In this document: positions 1-9,000 of the stretch, one piece after another | How the letters are laid out: each line of letters opens with the position of its first letter | Numbering within the stretch: position 1 is the stretch's first letter | Assembly: GCA_030680795.1 (NCBI GenBank) | Contig: JAUXUL010000004.1 | Coordinates: 1 to 47,182 of the forward strand | DNA length: 47,182 nt | DNA from: Anaerolineales bacterium | GTDB taxonomy: Bacteria > Chloroflexota > Anaerolineae > Anaerolineales > Villigracilaceae | Direction of reading: 5' to 3' | Position numbers and translations under genes: made by a program | Notes under the pieces: generated by a model | Told to the model about the DNA's origin: nothing | What the model saw: the letters and a program-made list of their open reading frames with translations, nothing else | Database searches by the model: none

Positions 1-21
1 GTAATTCGTAATTCGTAATTT
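1..21. repeat. Tandem GTAATTC heptamer
   Basis: The heptamer GTAATTC occurs in tandem (two full copies plus a partial third) at the very start of the window and runs off it. Related AATTCG-rich sequence occurs as a palindrome at 20810-20848. It reads in frame at the end of the membrane protein on the minus strand. Confidence 0.6.
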
Positions 22-634
22 TTGATGCTGTTAGCAGAGTGATGAAACCTGCGAGAATTGCAACCACAAACTGCCAACCCAGCATGGCAACGCCAGGTTC
101 GCCCCAATAGCCGGTGTCTGGCGTTACTCCGATTTTGGTTATGGCAATAAAGAGAAGAATAGAAAGCAGAAGGCTGAAGGAAAAAAGTGCAGAAATATAA
201 ATTGGTTTACGTTTGAAAAACCCTTGTGCATTGAAACCCTTTTTTATGAGCAGGAGAAATAATACAGCTTGAATCCCAATTGCAAGAAAATACCATAACA
301 AGGGACTCAAGCGTTCGTAATATGGCAGGAGTCTCTCAGGGTTGAGATAACGCAGGAGGAACAGGAGCAGGCTTGAGGTCAGAAAAAGAAGCGCACAGGA
401 AAAAATTATGGGCGCACGCGCAAATTTATCGAAGCGGGTCAAATCCCGGCGGGTTACAATGCCCAAATAAATCCCCAAAACAAAAAAGGATAATAAGATG
501 GCCAGCAGGGCAACGCGCGCAAGAGACAGCCCGCCTTCAGACGGGACTAGTAATAACCCGAGCATGGCAGCCAGAGACTCAAAAGCCGCGGCAAAGAAAA
601 ACCACGGCCAAAATTTGGAAGGTGAATTTATCAT
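1..634 (-). CDS. Polytopic membrane protein, 3' end off the window
   Basis: The frame runs open from an ATG at 634 to the window edge, giving about 211 residues with no stop. The protein is very hydrophobic and shows about six membrane segments separated by short basic loops (for example the loop with TRRDLTRFDKFAR). Near the visible end is GYWGEPGVAMLGWQ followed by another membrane segment, then TASKITNYEL. That last stretch is translated from the AATTCG-type repeat at the window start, so the gene probably ends a few codons outside. No ribosome binding site is clear. I do not recognise a family; the arrangement only says integral membrane protein of unknown function. Confidence 0.6.
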   Translation of the reverse strand, partial: MINSPSKFWPWFFFAAAFESLAAMLGLLLVPSEGGLSLARVALLAILLSFFVLGIYLGIVTRRDLTRFDKFARAPIIFSCALLFLTSSLLLFLLRYLNPERLLPYYERLSPLLWYFLAIGIQAVLFLLLIKKGFNAQGFFKRKPIYISALFSFSLLLSILLFIAITKIGVTPDTGYWGEPGVAMLGWQFVVAILAGFITLLTASKITNYEL

Positions 635-695
635 ATAAGTTAATCAGCCGCGTCCACAGGATGCTGCGCAAATGAATGCGGCTTAAGCAGGTTAT

Positions 696-998
696 TTAAA
701 ACTGGAAGCCGCCCCGGACAGGCACAACCTTGTGTGAATAATTTTTTACATATCCGAAAAGGCGTTCCTGCAAGAGCACCCAATCTGCGGAGGCCAGGAT
801 GCGGCGCGCCTGGGGACCATCAGTGGCGAGCAAGCCAACTTGAATTTGGGGGTAGGAACCGTAAATGGTGGCCCATGCTTCGGCAGGCTGCAAACCAAGC
901 CTTTGCACACCGGGCACAAATTCGCCGATGATGAATTCAAAATATTCCTGATCGCGCTCTGCGGCGATGTCCCAGGTCATGATAACTTTTACTGGCAT
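696..998 (-). CDS. Small conserved-looking hypothetical protein
   Basis: The gene encodes 100 residues beginning MPVKVIMTWDI. Its ATG lies one base after the stop of the MBL-fold hydrolase gene, so the two are almost certainly co-transcribed and possibly translationally coupled. The length and the opening beta strand followed by a helix (DIAAERDQEYFEFI), then a second strand after TIYGSYPQIQ, suggest a small alpha/beta barrel of the ferredoxin-like type, but this is only a shape guess. A longer start at 1028 would overlap the upstream gene and has no better ribosome binding site. No function can be assigned; the neighbour suggests a link with the hydrolase. Confidence 0.6.
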   Translation of the reverse strand: MPVKVIMTWDIAAERDQEYFEFIIGEFVPGVQRLGLQPAEAWATIYGSYPQIQVGLLATDGPQARRILASADWVLLQERLFGYVKNYSHKVVPVRGGFQF

Positions 999-999
999 G

Positions 1000-1653
1000 T
1001 TAATCTTTTTGATAATCCAATACAACAACTTTTGTTTCGTCAGGCAAACTCGAGCGGGTTACTTTCAAGGAAGGCTGCGATTCGATCATGCCAAGACCCA
1101 TTTCCTTTAAGAACTTGTTAAGCGAATCGAGATTCACTTTTGTATCGGGCGTGGAATAGTGCATGGGGATGACGATATTCGGCTCCAGCAGGCTGACAAC
1201 CTCTGCGGCTTTGGCGGCATTAAGGCCGCTTCCGCCTCCCACCGGGACCAGAAGCACGTTGACCGTTCCGAGAGACTCCACCTCGCTTTGAGTGGGTGTG
1301 TCTTGCATATCGCCGAGGTGGGCTACGGTAAGGCCGTCGTAATCGTAAACATAAAGCGTGTTGCTGACCTTGTCCTTTGCTTTCGTGGAGCGGCCGCTGC
1401 CTGCGGTTTGAATGGCTGTGATAAACACCCCGCCAATTTCAAATTCACCCGCGCCCGTCAGGACGTGAGTTGTGCTCTTCACTGCATCACTATAGCTGTG
1501 GCCGGGCGCATCATGGCTGATTGTGACGATTTCAGCCTTGAGCTTGAGTGCATCGTATCCAACTGTCTTTTGATCAAATGGATCCGTCACCACCGTGGCA
1601 TAGTTACGTTCAGTGAGACGAAAGCAGGAATGTCCGTACCAGGTTATTTCCAT
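1000..1653 (-). CDS. MBL-fold metal-dependent hydrolase (UlaG-like)
   Basis: A 217-residue protein starting MEITWYGHSCFRL, a start typical of UlaG-type metallo-beta-lactamase-fold hydrolases. Metal-site features seen are GHSCF near the N-terminus, the DPFD turn, ISHDAPGHS (HxDxxH-like), HLGDMQ and the C-terminal IPMHY histidine. Such proteins hydrolyse phosphoester or ester bonds in the cytoplasm; the substrate here is unknown. The ATG at 1653 follows GGAGG at good spacing. An upstream ATG at 1752 would add 33 residues encoded across the terminator hairpin of the preceding gene, so it was rejected. It is the first gene of a two-gene unit with the 100-residue protein. Confidence 0.85.
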   Translation of the reverse strand: MEITWYGHSCFRLTERNYATVVTDPFDQKTVGYDALKLKAEIVTISHDAPGHSYSDAVKSTTHVLTGAGEFEIGGVFITAIQTAGSGRSTKAKDKVSNTLYVYDYDGLTVAHLGDMQDTPTQSEVESLGTVNVLLVPVGGGSGLNAAKAAEVVSLLEPNIVIPMHYSTPDTKVNLDSLNKFLKEMGLGMIESQPSLKVTRSSLPDETKVVVLDYQKD

Positions 1654-1691
1654 GAAGTGAAGCCTCCGAAGGGCAATTATACACGTAATAA

Positions 1692-1723
1692 AAGCCGCAC
1701 GTACAGATTTGTACATGCGGCTT
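1692..1723 (-). terminator. Rho-independent terminator of the serine hydrolase gene
   Basis: The 8-bp arms AAGCCGCA (1692-1699) and TGCGGCTT (1716-1723) pair, extended by an inner GTAC/GTAC pairing. On the minus strand the stem is followed by TTTTATTA. It lies about 20 bases after the stop of the gene ending at 1743. Confidence 0.8.
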
Positions 1724-1742
1724 GTTTTAAGAATATTATTTT

Positions 1743-4025
1743 TTACGGGCACATTGGGCTTAGCTTGTTGGTTTCTTCGAGCTGGTCTTTCCAGATGAAT
1801 TCTCCCTTATCGCTGGTAATGTAATATGTTGCGCCATTGGGGGCCATGGCTACTGTAATACCACCATAACCAGACATGAACGGCACCCAAGGGGTACAGG
1901 TAAAGGCTGCATTGTCCGCTGTGGTGTATTGATATGCCCAGAATGAATTGTTATACATGTAGTTTATCGAGGTGTCGAAACCACGATCTGCTGAATTTTT
2001 CTGCATTCCGGCCGCAAGTACGGATGTCTCAAGGATTTGCGTGCCATTGGCTGCGCCGTTGTTGTTATTGATCAGTTTGGCGAGTTTTGCAAGATCATCC
2101 TGTGTCCAGAATAATCCGTAACCGCCAAAGGGCACACCGGTCGGGCTATTATCTGTGCGAATGGTGGTCATGGCGCCAGCAGACAAATTGATGGGCGTAT
2201 AAACTTCGTCGCGCACCATATTGAAGATATCACTTCCGCCGCCCTGCGCGACAAGGTAATTATTCATGGCTCGCGCAAGAAGGAAGGTATCATGGGAATG
2301 ATAGATCCAAACCGTTCCGGGGTTAACCTTCCAGGGGAAGTTGAAGGCGGCTGTGATCTTATCAGTGTATGGTTCGGCAAGGAAGAAGGTTTCCTCGTAG
2401 GAACCGCCCTCGTCTGATTCAAACCCAGCAAGGCGGTAGTTACCGCTTGCCATGTCAATCATGTGGCCAAAGGTGGTGTTAGTCCATGTGCCGCCCTGTG
2501 TGTATTCGGGCACATAATCCTTGATCAGCAGGTTGGTGACGCCCGTGCCATACTTCTGAGCCAAACGCATGAGTGCGACGCTTGTAAACGCGGTCTTGGC
2601 TGTGGAATACGAGGGAGTTCGCATACTTTCACAATAGGCATATGAGCCATAACGCGTTGTACAACCACCAATATAATTGACGCCGTTGTAGTACACGCCA
2701 TAACTGGTCACGGTGCCGGCAGTACCGCTGCCAAATATGCTGACATTGATTCCAGAAGACGGGTAATCAGTGGCGAGAGCAGATATCGACTTGGTGGGCA
2801 GGCGGTTTGCAACTTCGATCACGTGGCTGTCTTTGATGGTGGCTGCATTCGCAACCGCACCAGCAGTATAAGTTGCGCTTAACTGACCCCACATGTTAAC
2901 CTGATAATAAACACAGGTTTCCTGAGTGATCTGGTAACGCACATTGGAGACCGATGTAGCGTTGAACAGGAACGTCATTACGCCGTTATGGGTGCAGTTT
3001 GAATTGCGCTGCACAAGTGCAAATGGGAAGGAAGCACGAGACCAGCCATTATCCGTTGTCTCTGACCAGGCGCGTCCCGGGCCGACAATGTAATTCCAAT
3101 AGGGATGACCTGTATAGGATAATCCTTGAACAGATGGGATCAGATGGCTGCCGTTTTGAACGAATTGAAAACTAAATTCAGGCAAATGTTTGCGGGGGTT
3201 ATCACTTTTACCCGTGTAACGATAGGTATCCTTAACTTCACTAAAACCACCGCTGGTCGCTTCGTTATTCAAAGTCAGCGTGCCTTCAAACGTATGCAAA
3301 GGCATGGCGGCAGTGGCTGGCAATGCGAATGCGCTGTCATCCACAGGTGCCGCACTTGAACCGCTGGTCAAATCCGCATACGTCAATAAAGTGCGCGAGA
3401 CGATGCCGGAACCCGTTAAAGGATCGCCGGGTACTGCGCCGCCTGGAATAGGTGTGGGTGAAGGTCCTGGAGTAGCCGTAGGCGGAATCGGGGTATTGGT
3501 GGGGGCGGGGCCTGATGTGCCACTTACGGTAGTATCTTCCGCATAGCAGTGATCGGCTGTTGAGTCCTGCCCGCGGTAACGAATCTGGAAATTGGCATTA
3601 TTGTCTGCGCCGGCGATGTTGCTGACTGTGACCGAGGAAAACGCATAATCATCCTGCCCGTCAGTTTTTTGCTGAATCACCACCCAGCCACTGCCGGTAT
3701 TGTACTCTGCATAGCACCAATCAGCCGATTCCAATAAACCCGCAGCCAGATTCGTGGTAACAGAAATCGAGTTGTAACCAACCGTGGAAACGGTGCGTGT
3801 GATGTCGCCGGTGTTGAGTATATGCACTGAGCTTCCGGTAATGATGCGTGCGGTGTCAAGGCTTATTCCGTCGGTGGCGCTCGTGGCGCTCCAATCTGCA
3901 TAGCCGGAATTGAAATCTGTAAAATAGATGGTACTGGCTGCCTGCACTGTTTGAGGCTTTCCCACTAAAACAAGCGTAAGTACAAGGAACAGAACTGCCC
4001 CTAGACGAAACAACGGTTTATTCAT
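1743..4025 (-). CDS. Secreted beta-lactamase-fold serine hydrolase
   Basis: A 760-residue exported protein. Residues 1-30 form a signal peptide ending near TVQAA. Residues about 30-170 look like an all-beta jelly-roll domain with several Trp and Cys. Residues about 173-196 form a Thr/Pro-rich linker (TNTPIPPTATPGPSPT) of the kind common in Chloroflexota exoproteins. The C-terminal half resembles class C beta-lactamase/esterase-type serine hydrolases: STAK at 474-477 fits the SxxK nucleophile motif, and FMSGYGG fits the third (HxG/KTG) region. The second motif, usually YxN, appears as YHS in WIYHSHDTFLLA, so activity may be altered. The ATG at 4025 follows AAGGAGA; a longer start at 4121 lies in the upstream terminator. 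Substrate is unknown; cell-wall peptides or esters are possible. Confidence 0.75.
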   Translation of the reverse strand: MNKPLFRLGAVLFLVLTLVLVGKPQTVQAASTIYFTDFNSGYADWSATSATDGISLDTARIITGSSVHILNTGDITRTVSTVGYNSISVTTNLAAGLLESADWCYAEYNTGSGWVVIQQKTDGQDDYAFSSVTVSNIAGADNNANFQIRYRGQDSTADHCYAEDTTVSGTSGPAPTNTPIPPTATPGPSPTPIPGGAVPGDPLTGSGIVSRTLLTYADLTSGSSAAPVDDSAFALPATAAMPLHTFEGTLTLNNEATSGGFSEVKDTYRYTGKSDNPRKHLPEFSFQFVQNGSHLIPSVQGLSYTGHPYWNYIVGPGRAWSETTDNGWSRASFPFALVQRNSNCTHNGVMTFLFNATSVSNVRYQITQETCVYYQVNMWGQLSATYTAGAVANAATIKDSHVIEVANRLPTKSISALATDYPSSGINVSIFGSGTAGTVTSYGVYYNGVNYIGGCTTRYGSYAYCESMRTPSYSTAKTAFTSVALMRLAQKYGTGVTNLLIKDYVPEYTQGGTWTNTTFGHMIDMASGNYRLAGFESDEGGSYEETFFLAEPYTDKITAAFNFPWKVNPGTVWIYHSHDTFLLARAMNNYLVAQGGGSDIFNMVRDEVYTPINLSAGAMTTIRTDNSPTGVPFGGYGLFWTQDDLAKLAKLINNNNGAANGTQILETSVLAAGMQKNSADRGFDTSINYMYNNSFWAYQYTTADNAAFTCTPWVPFMSGYGGITVAMAPNGATYYITSDKGEFIWKDQLEETNKLSPMCP

Positions 4026-4094
4026 GGCAATCTCCTTTTGATGAAAGTGAAAGAAAACGATACGGCTGGTAGACCGCCTGCCAGTCGAAAACAA

Positions 4095-4127
4095 AACGAG
4101 CCACTTCCCCGAAGGAAGCAACTCGTT
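4095..4127 (-). terminator. Terminator of the transporter-nitrilase operon
   Basis: AACGAG (4095-4100) pairs with CTCGTT (4122-4127), with an inner CTTCC/GGAAG stem capped by a TTCG-type loop. On the minus strand TTTTGTTTTC follows. It lies just after the nitrilase stop at 4136 and separates it from the serine hydrolase gene. Confidence 0.8.
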
Positions 4128-4135
4128 AGTTATTT

Positions 4136-5059
4136 TTAAAATGAATTAAGGTTATTCAAATGATCTGATTGGCGAAAGAATTTAAGAGGTCCTAGCTTTT
4201 CAAAACTTCCTTTTTGCAGCGCGCCATCCTGATATATGGGAAATGTGTGTCCTGAGTCACGCAATTGTTTAATGGTTTGCGCCAATCCCAGTGTGCCATA
4301 TTCACGCGAACGTGTGGTGTGATCGAGATCAAGCAATTCGGTCATAAATGTTTGGTTGGTGGAGGCTTCCTGCAAAATGCGTCCATCCGGGTCAATGATG
4401 GTGGAACGTCCGCCGCCCCAGGTTCCAACTCCATTTATGCTGACAAAATAACATTGATTGAACAGGGCATTCGCACGTGCCATCACCAGTTCAAGTTCGC
4501 GGTCAGAGGTTGGTGTAAGTGTGGGTTGAATAATTACTTCCGCGCCCATCCATGCTAGTGTACGGGACACTTCTGGAAACCACATGTCATAACAGATACA
4601 TAACCCAAAACGCCCCACATCTGGAATTTCGAACACACAGAATTCATTCCCAGCTGAAGTGCCTGCTTCATACGGAAGCCAGGGAAACATTTTGCGATAT
4701 TTTGTAATGATCTCACCTTGCGGCGAAATGACAATGGCAGTGTTGTACATTTTGTCGCCATCACGTTCCCACATGGAACCAGGCACAAGCCATTGATGAG
4801 TTTTTCGTGCCAGTGCACACAAACGGTCAGTAAGCGGACCTGGTATCGACTCTGAATTTTTTAAATACCAATCCTTATCCTCAGGCGTGACAAATTGAAC
4901 CAATCCTGGCACGATCAATTCATGGAACACAACCATGTTTACCCAGGGCAAACCTTTTGCGATATTTAATGCAACGTCAGACATTTTATCCAGCGTCCCC
5001 TGTGCGTCAAAGGGAGAGACGGACATTTGCACAGCTGCGATTCCAAACAACCGAGTCAT
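4136..5059 (-). CDS. Nitrilase-superfamily carbon-nitrogen hydrolase
   Basis: A 307-residue cytoplasmic enzyme of the nitrilase/amidase superfamily. The catalytic Glu-Lys-Cys triad is visible as E47 (VFHELIVPG), K123 (KYRKMFPW) and C156 (LCICYDMWFPE). The family cleaves amides, carbamoyl groups or nitriles; exact specificity cannot be read from sequence. The ATG at 5059 is preceded by AGGAG; the alternative at 5098 would overlap the ATPase gene. It starts 13 bases after the oligopeptide-type ATPase gene and is followed by a terminator, so it is the last gene of the ABC transporter operon. This suggests that it processes an imported amide or peptide-like compound (inference). Confidence 0.88.
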   Translation of the reverse strand: MTRLFGIAAVQMSVSPFDAQGTLDKMSDVALNIAKGLPWVNMVVFHELIVPGLVQFVTPEDKDWYLKNSESIPGPLTDRLCALARKTHQWLVPGSMWERDGDKMYNTAIVISPQGEIITKYRKMFPWLPYEAGTSAGNEFCVFEIPDVGRFGLCICYDMWFPEVSRTLAWMGAEVIIQPTLTPTSDRELELVMARANALFNQCYFVSINGVGTWGGGRSTIIDPDGRILQEASTNQTFMTELLDLDHTTRSREYGTLGLAQTIKQLRDSGHTFPIYQDGALQKGSFEKLGPLKFFRQSDHLNNLNSF

Positions 5060-5072
5060 AAATGGCTCCTCA

Positions 5073-6041
5073 TTACTCAACAAAATGACAGGCGACAAAA
5101 CGCCCGTTTCTTACCTGACGGAAAGCTGGTTCTGTTTCTTTACATTTATCCTGTGCAAGGGGACAACGCGTGTGAAAGCGACAGCCCGAAGGAGGATTGA
5201 CCGGGCTGGGGACATTTCCCTCCAACACCGTTAATTCGCGTTTCACAATATCCACAACCGGCATAGGGATCGCACCGAACAAGGCTTGTGTGTATGGATG
5301 CAGAGGTTCGTCGTACACATCCGAAGCATCGCCCAACTCAACCATCTTACCCAAATACATAACACCAATACGATCACTAATATGTTGCACCACATTTAAA
5401 TCATGCGAGATAAACAAATACGTCAACCCAAGCGATTTCTTGAGTTCATCCAACAGGTTGATGATCTGTGCCTGCACCGAGACATCCAACGCGGACGTGG
5501 GTTCATCCAAGACGATTAACTTCGGATTCAATGCGAGTGCACGTGCCACCGCCACACGTTGACACTGTCCACCGGACATTTCATGCGGAAAGCGGTCAAG
5601 GTGTTGTTCGCCAAGACCAACCTGTTCGAGCAATTCAATCACTCTTGGGCGAATCTCATCTTTTTCCAAAACCTTATGCGTGATCAACGGCTCAGCTACA
5701 ATTTGTTCAACACGAAAACGCGGACTCAATGACGAAAGTGGATTCTGAAACACGATCTGCATCTCGCGTCGAAGTGACTTCATCCTGTGTCTATCAAGCG
5801 CTGTAATATCCTGCTCATCAAAAAGGACTGTGCCTTCTGTGGGTTCGATGAGCCGCAAGATCATCCGCCCGAGGGTAGTCTTCCCGCACCCAGATTCGCC
5901 GACCAGACCAAAGGTCTCGCCCGAGGCAATGGAAAGGTCAACCCCATCCACGGCATAGACGAATCGGGCATTTCCAGAAAGCCATCCACCCGGCAATCGG
6001 AAATGTTTTTTGAGGGAGTGAACTTCAACAAGATTTGTCAT
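5073..6041 (-). CDS. Peptide-type ABC transporter ATPase (DppF/OppF-like)
   Basis: A 322-residue nucleotide-binding subunit of a dipeptide/oligopeptide/nickel-type importer. It shows Walker [10 protein letters not shown] (48-56), the Q-loop QNPLSSLSP, signature MSGGQCQR, Walker [14 protein letters not shown]-loop ISHDL, and the C-terminal oligo_HPY region ([23 protein letters not shown]) that marks this subfamily. Its ATG overlaps the stop of the preceding ATPase gene as ATGA, indicating translational coupling. It works as a heterodimer with that ATPase under the two permeases. Confidence 0.95.
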   Translation of the reverse strand: MTNLVEVHSLKKHFRLPGGWLSGNARFVYAVDGVDLSIASGETFGLVGESGCGKTTLGRMILRLIEPTEGTVLFDEQDITALDRHRMKSLRREMQIVFQNPLSSLSPRFRVEQIVAEPLITHKVLEKDEIRPRVIELLEQVGLGEQHLDRFPHEMSGGQCQRVAVARALALNPKLIVLDEPTSALDVSVQAQIINLLDELKKSLGLTYLFISHDLNVVQHISDRIGVMYLGKMVELGDASDVYDEPLHPYTQALFGAIPMPVVDIVKRELTVLEGNVPSPVNPPSGCRFHTRCPLAQDKCKETEPAFRQVRNGRFVACHFVE

Positions 6042-7006
6042 TGGTTTACAAGAAAACAAGCGCTTTGATGGACTTCATTTACGTTGATGAGCGCAAGCAT
6101 TTCTATGCGGCATCGATCAAATGCAAACTCACAACGCGGTGCAAATGGACAACCCGTCACCGCCCCGGGGTTGGATGGAACAGTTCCAGGAATTGCCGCC
6201 ATCTTTTTGCCGCGAGAGCCCGGCTTGGGAATGGCATTCATCAGGCCGCGCGTGTAAGGGTGTTGCGGGTTATTGAAGATATCTTTTGTTGTGCCGATCT
6301 CAGCCACCCGTCCTGCATATAGGACTGCCAATCGGTCACATGTCTGCGCAACGACACCGAGATTATGTGTGATGAGGATGACGGAAATATCGAATTGTTT
6401 TTGCAGGTCGCGTAACAATCTCAATATCTGCGCTTGAATGGTGACATCGAGCGCAGTGGTGGGTTCGTCCGCAATCAACAATTGCGGACGACACGAAAGC
6501 GCCATGGCGATCATCACGCGTTGCTGTTGTCCGCCTGAGAGTTGGTGCGGATAGGACTTCATCACACGCTTGACATCTGGCAAACCAACTGCTTCGAGCA
6601 TTTCAGACGCACGCGCCTCTACCGTGTTGTCTTTCAGATCAGTATGCTGACGGATAACACGCTTCATTTGTTCGCCAATAGTAAAGACCGGGTTCAATGA
6701 TGATGATGGATCTTGAAAGATCATCGCGATCTTTCCACCACGCACCTGTTCCATTTCGGAGGCAGACAGGTCGCGCAAGTTCATGTCATCAAAGGAAATT
6801 GTCCCGTTGGTGATGCTTGCAGAACGAGGTAACAACTTCAAGATCGAAAGACCCGTTACGGTTTTTCCGCATCCCGATTCGCCAACGATACCGAACACTT
6901 CTCCGCGTTGGACATCGAACGAAATTCCATTCAAGGCTTTCAGAATTCCGCGTGAGGTTTTGAATTCGAGATTCAAATCTTTGACTTCAAGCAATGACGG
7001 TTTCAT
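6038..7006 (-). CDS. Peptide-type ABC transporter ATPase (DppD/OppD-like)
   Basis: A 322-residue ATPase with Walker [12 protein letters not shown]-loop [10 protein letters not shown], signature LSGGQQQR, Walker [13 protein letters not shown] and H-loop ITHNL. The C-terminal segment [14 protein letters not shown] and [11 protein letters not shown] is the oligo_HPY region with its cysteine cluster. The start and the stop of the upstream permease gene overlap as ATGA, and its own stop overlaps the next ATPase start the same way. It supplies one half of the ATPase dimer of the importer. Confidence 0.95.
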   Translation of the reverse strand: MKPSLLEVKDLNLEFKTSRGILKALNGISFDVQRGEVFGIVGESGCGKTVTGLSILKLLPRSASITNGTISFDDMNLRDLSASEMEQVRGGKIAMIFQDPSSSLNPVFTIGEQMKRVIRQHTDLKDNTVEARASEMLEAVGLPDVKRVMKSYPHQLSGGQQQRVMIAMALSCRPQLLIADEPTTALDVTIQAQILRLLRDLQKQFDISVILITHNLGVVAQTCDRLAVLYAGRVAEIGTTKDIFNNPQHPYTRGLMNAIPKPGSRGKKMAAIPGTVPSNPGAVTGCPFAPRCEFAFDRCRIEMLALINVNEVHQSACFLVNQ

Positions 7007-7890
7007 TTGTATTGCCTTGGGTCAAAGATGTCGCGCAATGTATCGCCCAATAAATTGAATGCCAGCACGACGATAAATATGGCAATGCCGGGATAAGTGG
7101 AAATCCACCATTGATCCAGAATGAATGTGCGGCCTTCGCTGATCATTAAGCCCCAATCGGGCGAGGGAGGTTGTGTGCCGAGGCCAATAAAAGCCAGTCC
7201 GCCCATTGCAAGGATGACCGTTCCCAGATCCACGGTTGCCTGTACAAGAATGGGCGACAACGTATTCGGCAGGATATGTTTGAAGATAATAACCGTATCG
7301 CTCACGCCGATTGCCTGCGCGGCTTCGACAAAGTATTGTTCCTTCAAACTGACAGCCGCGCCGCGCGCAATACGCGTGTACCAGGGCCACCACGAAACGA
7401 CCAGCGCGATAGCGGCTTTATCCAACCCGCGACCGATGGATGCAGCGATTGCCATCGCTAATAATAAAGAAGGGAAGGCAAGAAACAAATCGGTAATGCG
7501 CATGATAACTTCATCCACCCAGCCGCCTTTGTAACCAGCCAATGCACCGAGCGGCGCGCCGATCAATACCGCAAACAAAACCACACCAATCGGAACCACC
7601 AAAGCGGGGCGTGCACCGTAAATAATCCGGCTTAAAATATCGCGACCCAATCTGTCTGCACCCAATAGAAATTTTGCAGAGGGTGGATGCATGGTGTCAC
7701 TCGCATTAGTGCTTCCCTGCCCTTGATCTGGATAGGGCGCAACAAATGGCGCAAAGATCGCGATAAGAATAAAAAATATAATTATGACCGTACTGATGAG
7801 AGCCAGCGGGTCACGCAGAATGACATTAAACACATGACGTGTCGTACGCATGTTTTGAGATTCGGTGATGGTGTGAGCGGGATGATCCAT
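7003..7890 (-). CDS. Peptide-type ABC transporter permease (DppC/OppC-like)
   Basis: A 295-residue inner-membrane permease. It begins with a short cytoplasmic N-terminus, a first membrane helix (ALISTVIIIFFILIAIFAPF), then a periplasmic loop with GADRLGRDILSRIIYGAR, which is diagnostic for the DppC/OppC group, and five more helices. The EAA loop is seen around AAQAIGVSDTVIIFKHILPN. The ATG at 7890 lies six bases after the DppB-like stop; the upstream alternative at 7926 would overlap that gene by about 30 bases. It pairs with the neighbouring permease to form the channel. Confidence 0.93.
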   Translation of the reverse strand: MDHPAHTITESQNMRTTRHVFNVILRDPLALISTVIIIFFILIAIFAPFVAPYPDQGQGSTNASDTMHPPSAKFLLGADRLGRDILSRIIYGARPALVVPIGVVLFAVLIGAPLGALAGYKGGWVDEVIMRITDLFLAFPSLLLAMAIAASIGRGLDKAAIALVVSWWPWYTRIARGAAVSLKEQYFVEAAQAIGVSDTVIIFKHILPNTLSPILVQATVDLGTVILAMGGLAFIGLGTQPPSPDWGLMISEGRTFILDQWWISTYPGIAIFIVVLAFNLLGDTLRDIFDPRQYK

Positions 7891-7895
7891 AAAGT

Positions 7896-8921
7896 TCACT
7901 TTAGCCGAATTCGTGGGTCCACCCACATTTGTAGCAGGTCAACGATCAGGTTGATGAGCACGTATCCACTTGCGCCGAGCAGGGTCATGCCCATGATGGC
8001 GGGGTAGTCCAATGCCAATAACGAACGGACTGTAAACAAGCCAAGCCCGGGCCAATTGAAAATGACTTCAACGAAGAATGTGCCTGTCAACGCGTATGCG
8101 ACAGTGAGACCGATCACTGTCAGCGTGGGGCTGATGGCATTCTTCAATGCGTACAAATAGGTAATAACCCGTTCCCGAATCCCGTATGCACGAGCGGTAC
8201 GGATGTAATCCTGCCCAAGCACTTCGAGCATGGCGGCGCGGTTCATACGCGCGATCAACCCGATAGGATATGCCGCCAGGGTAAACCCGGGAAGGACAAG
8301 GTGGTGAAAAACATCTTTAAGGGCGATCCAGTTTGAGGTCAGGAATGTATCGAGAAGAAAGAAGGATGTGACAGGATCGATGGGATTCGTAAATCGCAGG
8401 TTTGAATCTACGCGTCCCGAAAGAGGGAATAAGTCCAAATTACGAAAAAATGCGATTTGCATTAATAACCCGAGATAGAAAGCCGGCATGGAAACGCCGA
8501 CGATGGAAATGATGCGAACGAAGACATCTGCCCACGTGCTTTGCCAGCGCGCGCTCAATACGCCGAGAGGCACACCGATCAAGGTGGCAATGAACATTCC
8601 GAAAAATAGAAGTTCAAGTGTGGCGGAGAGACGATCTGTAAGCTCCTGTAGCACAGGGCGTTTGGTGGCGATGGAGTCCCCGAGATCGCCATGTACGAGA
8701 TCCTTCATGTAAATTGCGTATTGCACAGGGAGTGGACGATCCAGCCCCAATTTTATGCGGATGCGTTCAAGGTCTGCCGGGCGCGCCCTGGTTGACCCAA
8801 GATAAAGAGCGGCTGTATCCGTCGGCACCACGTGTGAAATGGAAAACGTGATCAGTGATACGCCGATCAATACGAATATGGCGGTGAGGATACGACGGAA
8901 GATGAATTCGAAGGCGCGCAT
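7896..8921 (-). CDS. Peptide-type ABC transporter permease (DppB/OppB-like)
   Basis: A 341-residue permease starting MRAFEFIFRRIL. It shows the N-terminal helix, the DLERIRIKLGLDRPLPVQY segment typical of DppB proteins, and the GDLGDSIATKRPV motif. The EAA loop reads YIRTARAYGIRERVITYLYA. The start at 8921 was chosen because the sequence upstream encodes no plausible permease and holds a long perfect hairpin (8935-8971). It follows the substrate-binding protein gene and precedes the DppC-like gene by a few bases. Confidence 0.93.
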   Translation of the reverse strand: MRAFEFIFRRILTAIFVLIGVSLITFSISHVVPTDTAALYLGSTRARPADLERIRIKLGLDRPLPVQYAIYMKDLVHGDLGDSIATKRPVLQELTDRLSATLELLFFGMFIATLIGVPLGVLSARWQSTWADVFVRIISIVGVSMPAFYLGLLMQIAFFRNLDLFPLSGRVDSNLRFTNPIDPVTSFFLLDTFLTSNWIALKDVFHHLVLPGFTLAAYPIGLIARMNRAAMLEVLGQDYIRTARAYGIRERVITYLYALKNAISPTLTVIGLTVAYALTGTFFVEVIFNWPGLGLFTVRSLLALDYPAIMGMTLLGASGYVLINLIVDLLQMWVDPRIRLK

Positions 8922-8934
8922 AAGATTGTTTGAT

Positions 8935-8971
8935 GAATTCCCCTTCCCGCTTGTGGCAGGAAGGGGAATTC
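8935..8971. repeat. Perfect 13-bp inverted repeat between binding protein and permease genes
   Basis: GAATTCCCCTTCC (8935-8947) and GGAAGGGGAATTC (8959-8971) are exact reverse complements around an 11-base loop. There is no T-run after it on the minus strand, so it is not a standard terminator. In this position, between a binding-protein gene and the rest of the operon, such hairpins often protect the upstream message from 3' decay and allow higher binding-protein levels (inference). Confidence 0.85.
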
Positions 8972-9000
8972 CGACGAAGGAGCAGTAAGAGAAGAGCGGG

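Noticed and set aside
1654-1752. N-terminal extension of the MBL-fold hydrolase
   Set aside because: It would be encoded across the upstream gene's terminator hairpin, and the internal ATG has a good ribosome binding site.
1159-1824. Long plus-strand frame opposite the MBL-fold gene
   Set aside because: It is an antisense shadow; the minus-strand protein has clear family motifs.
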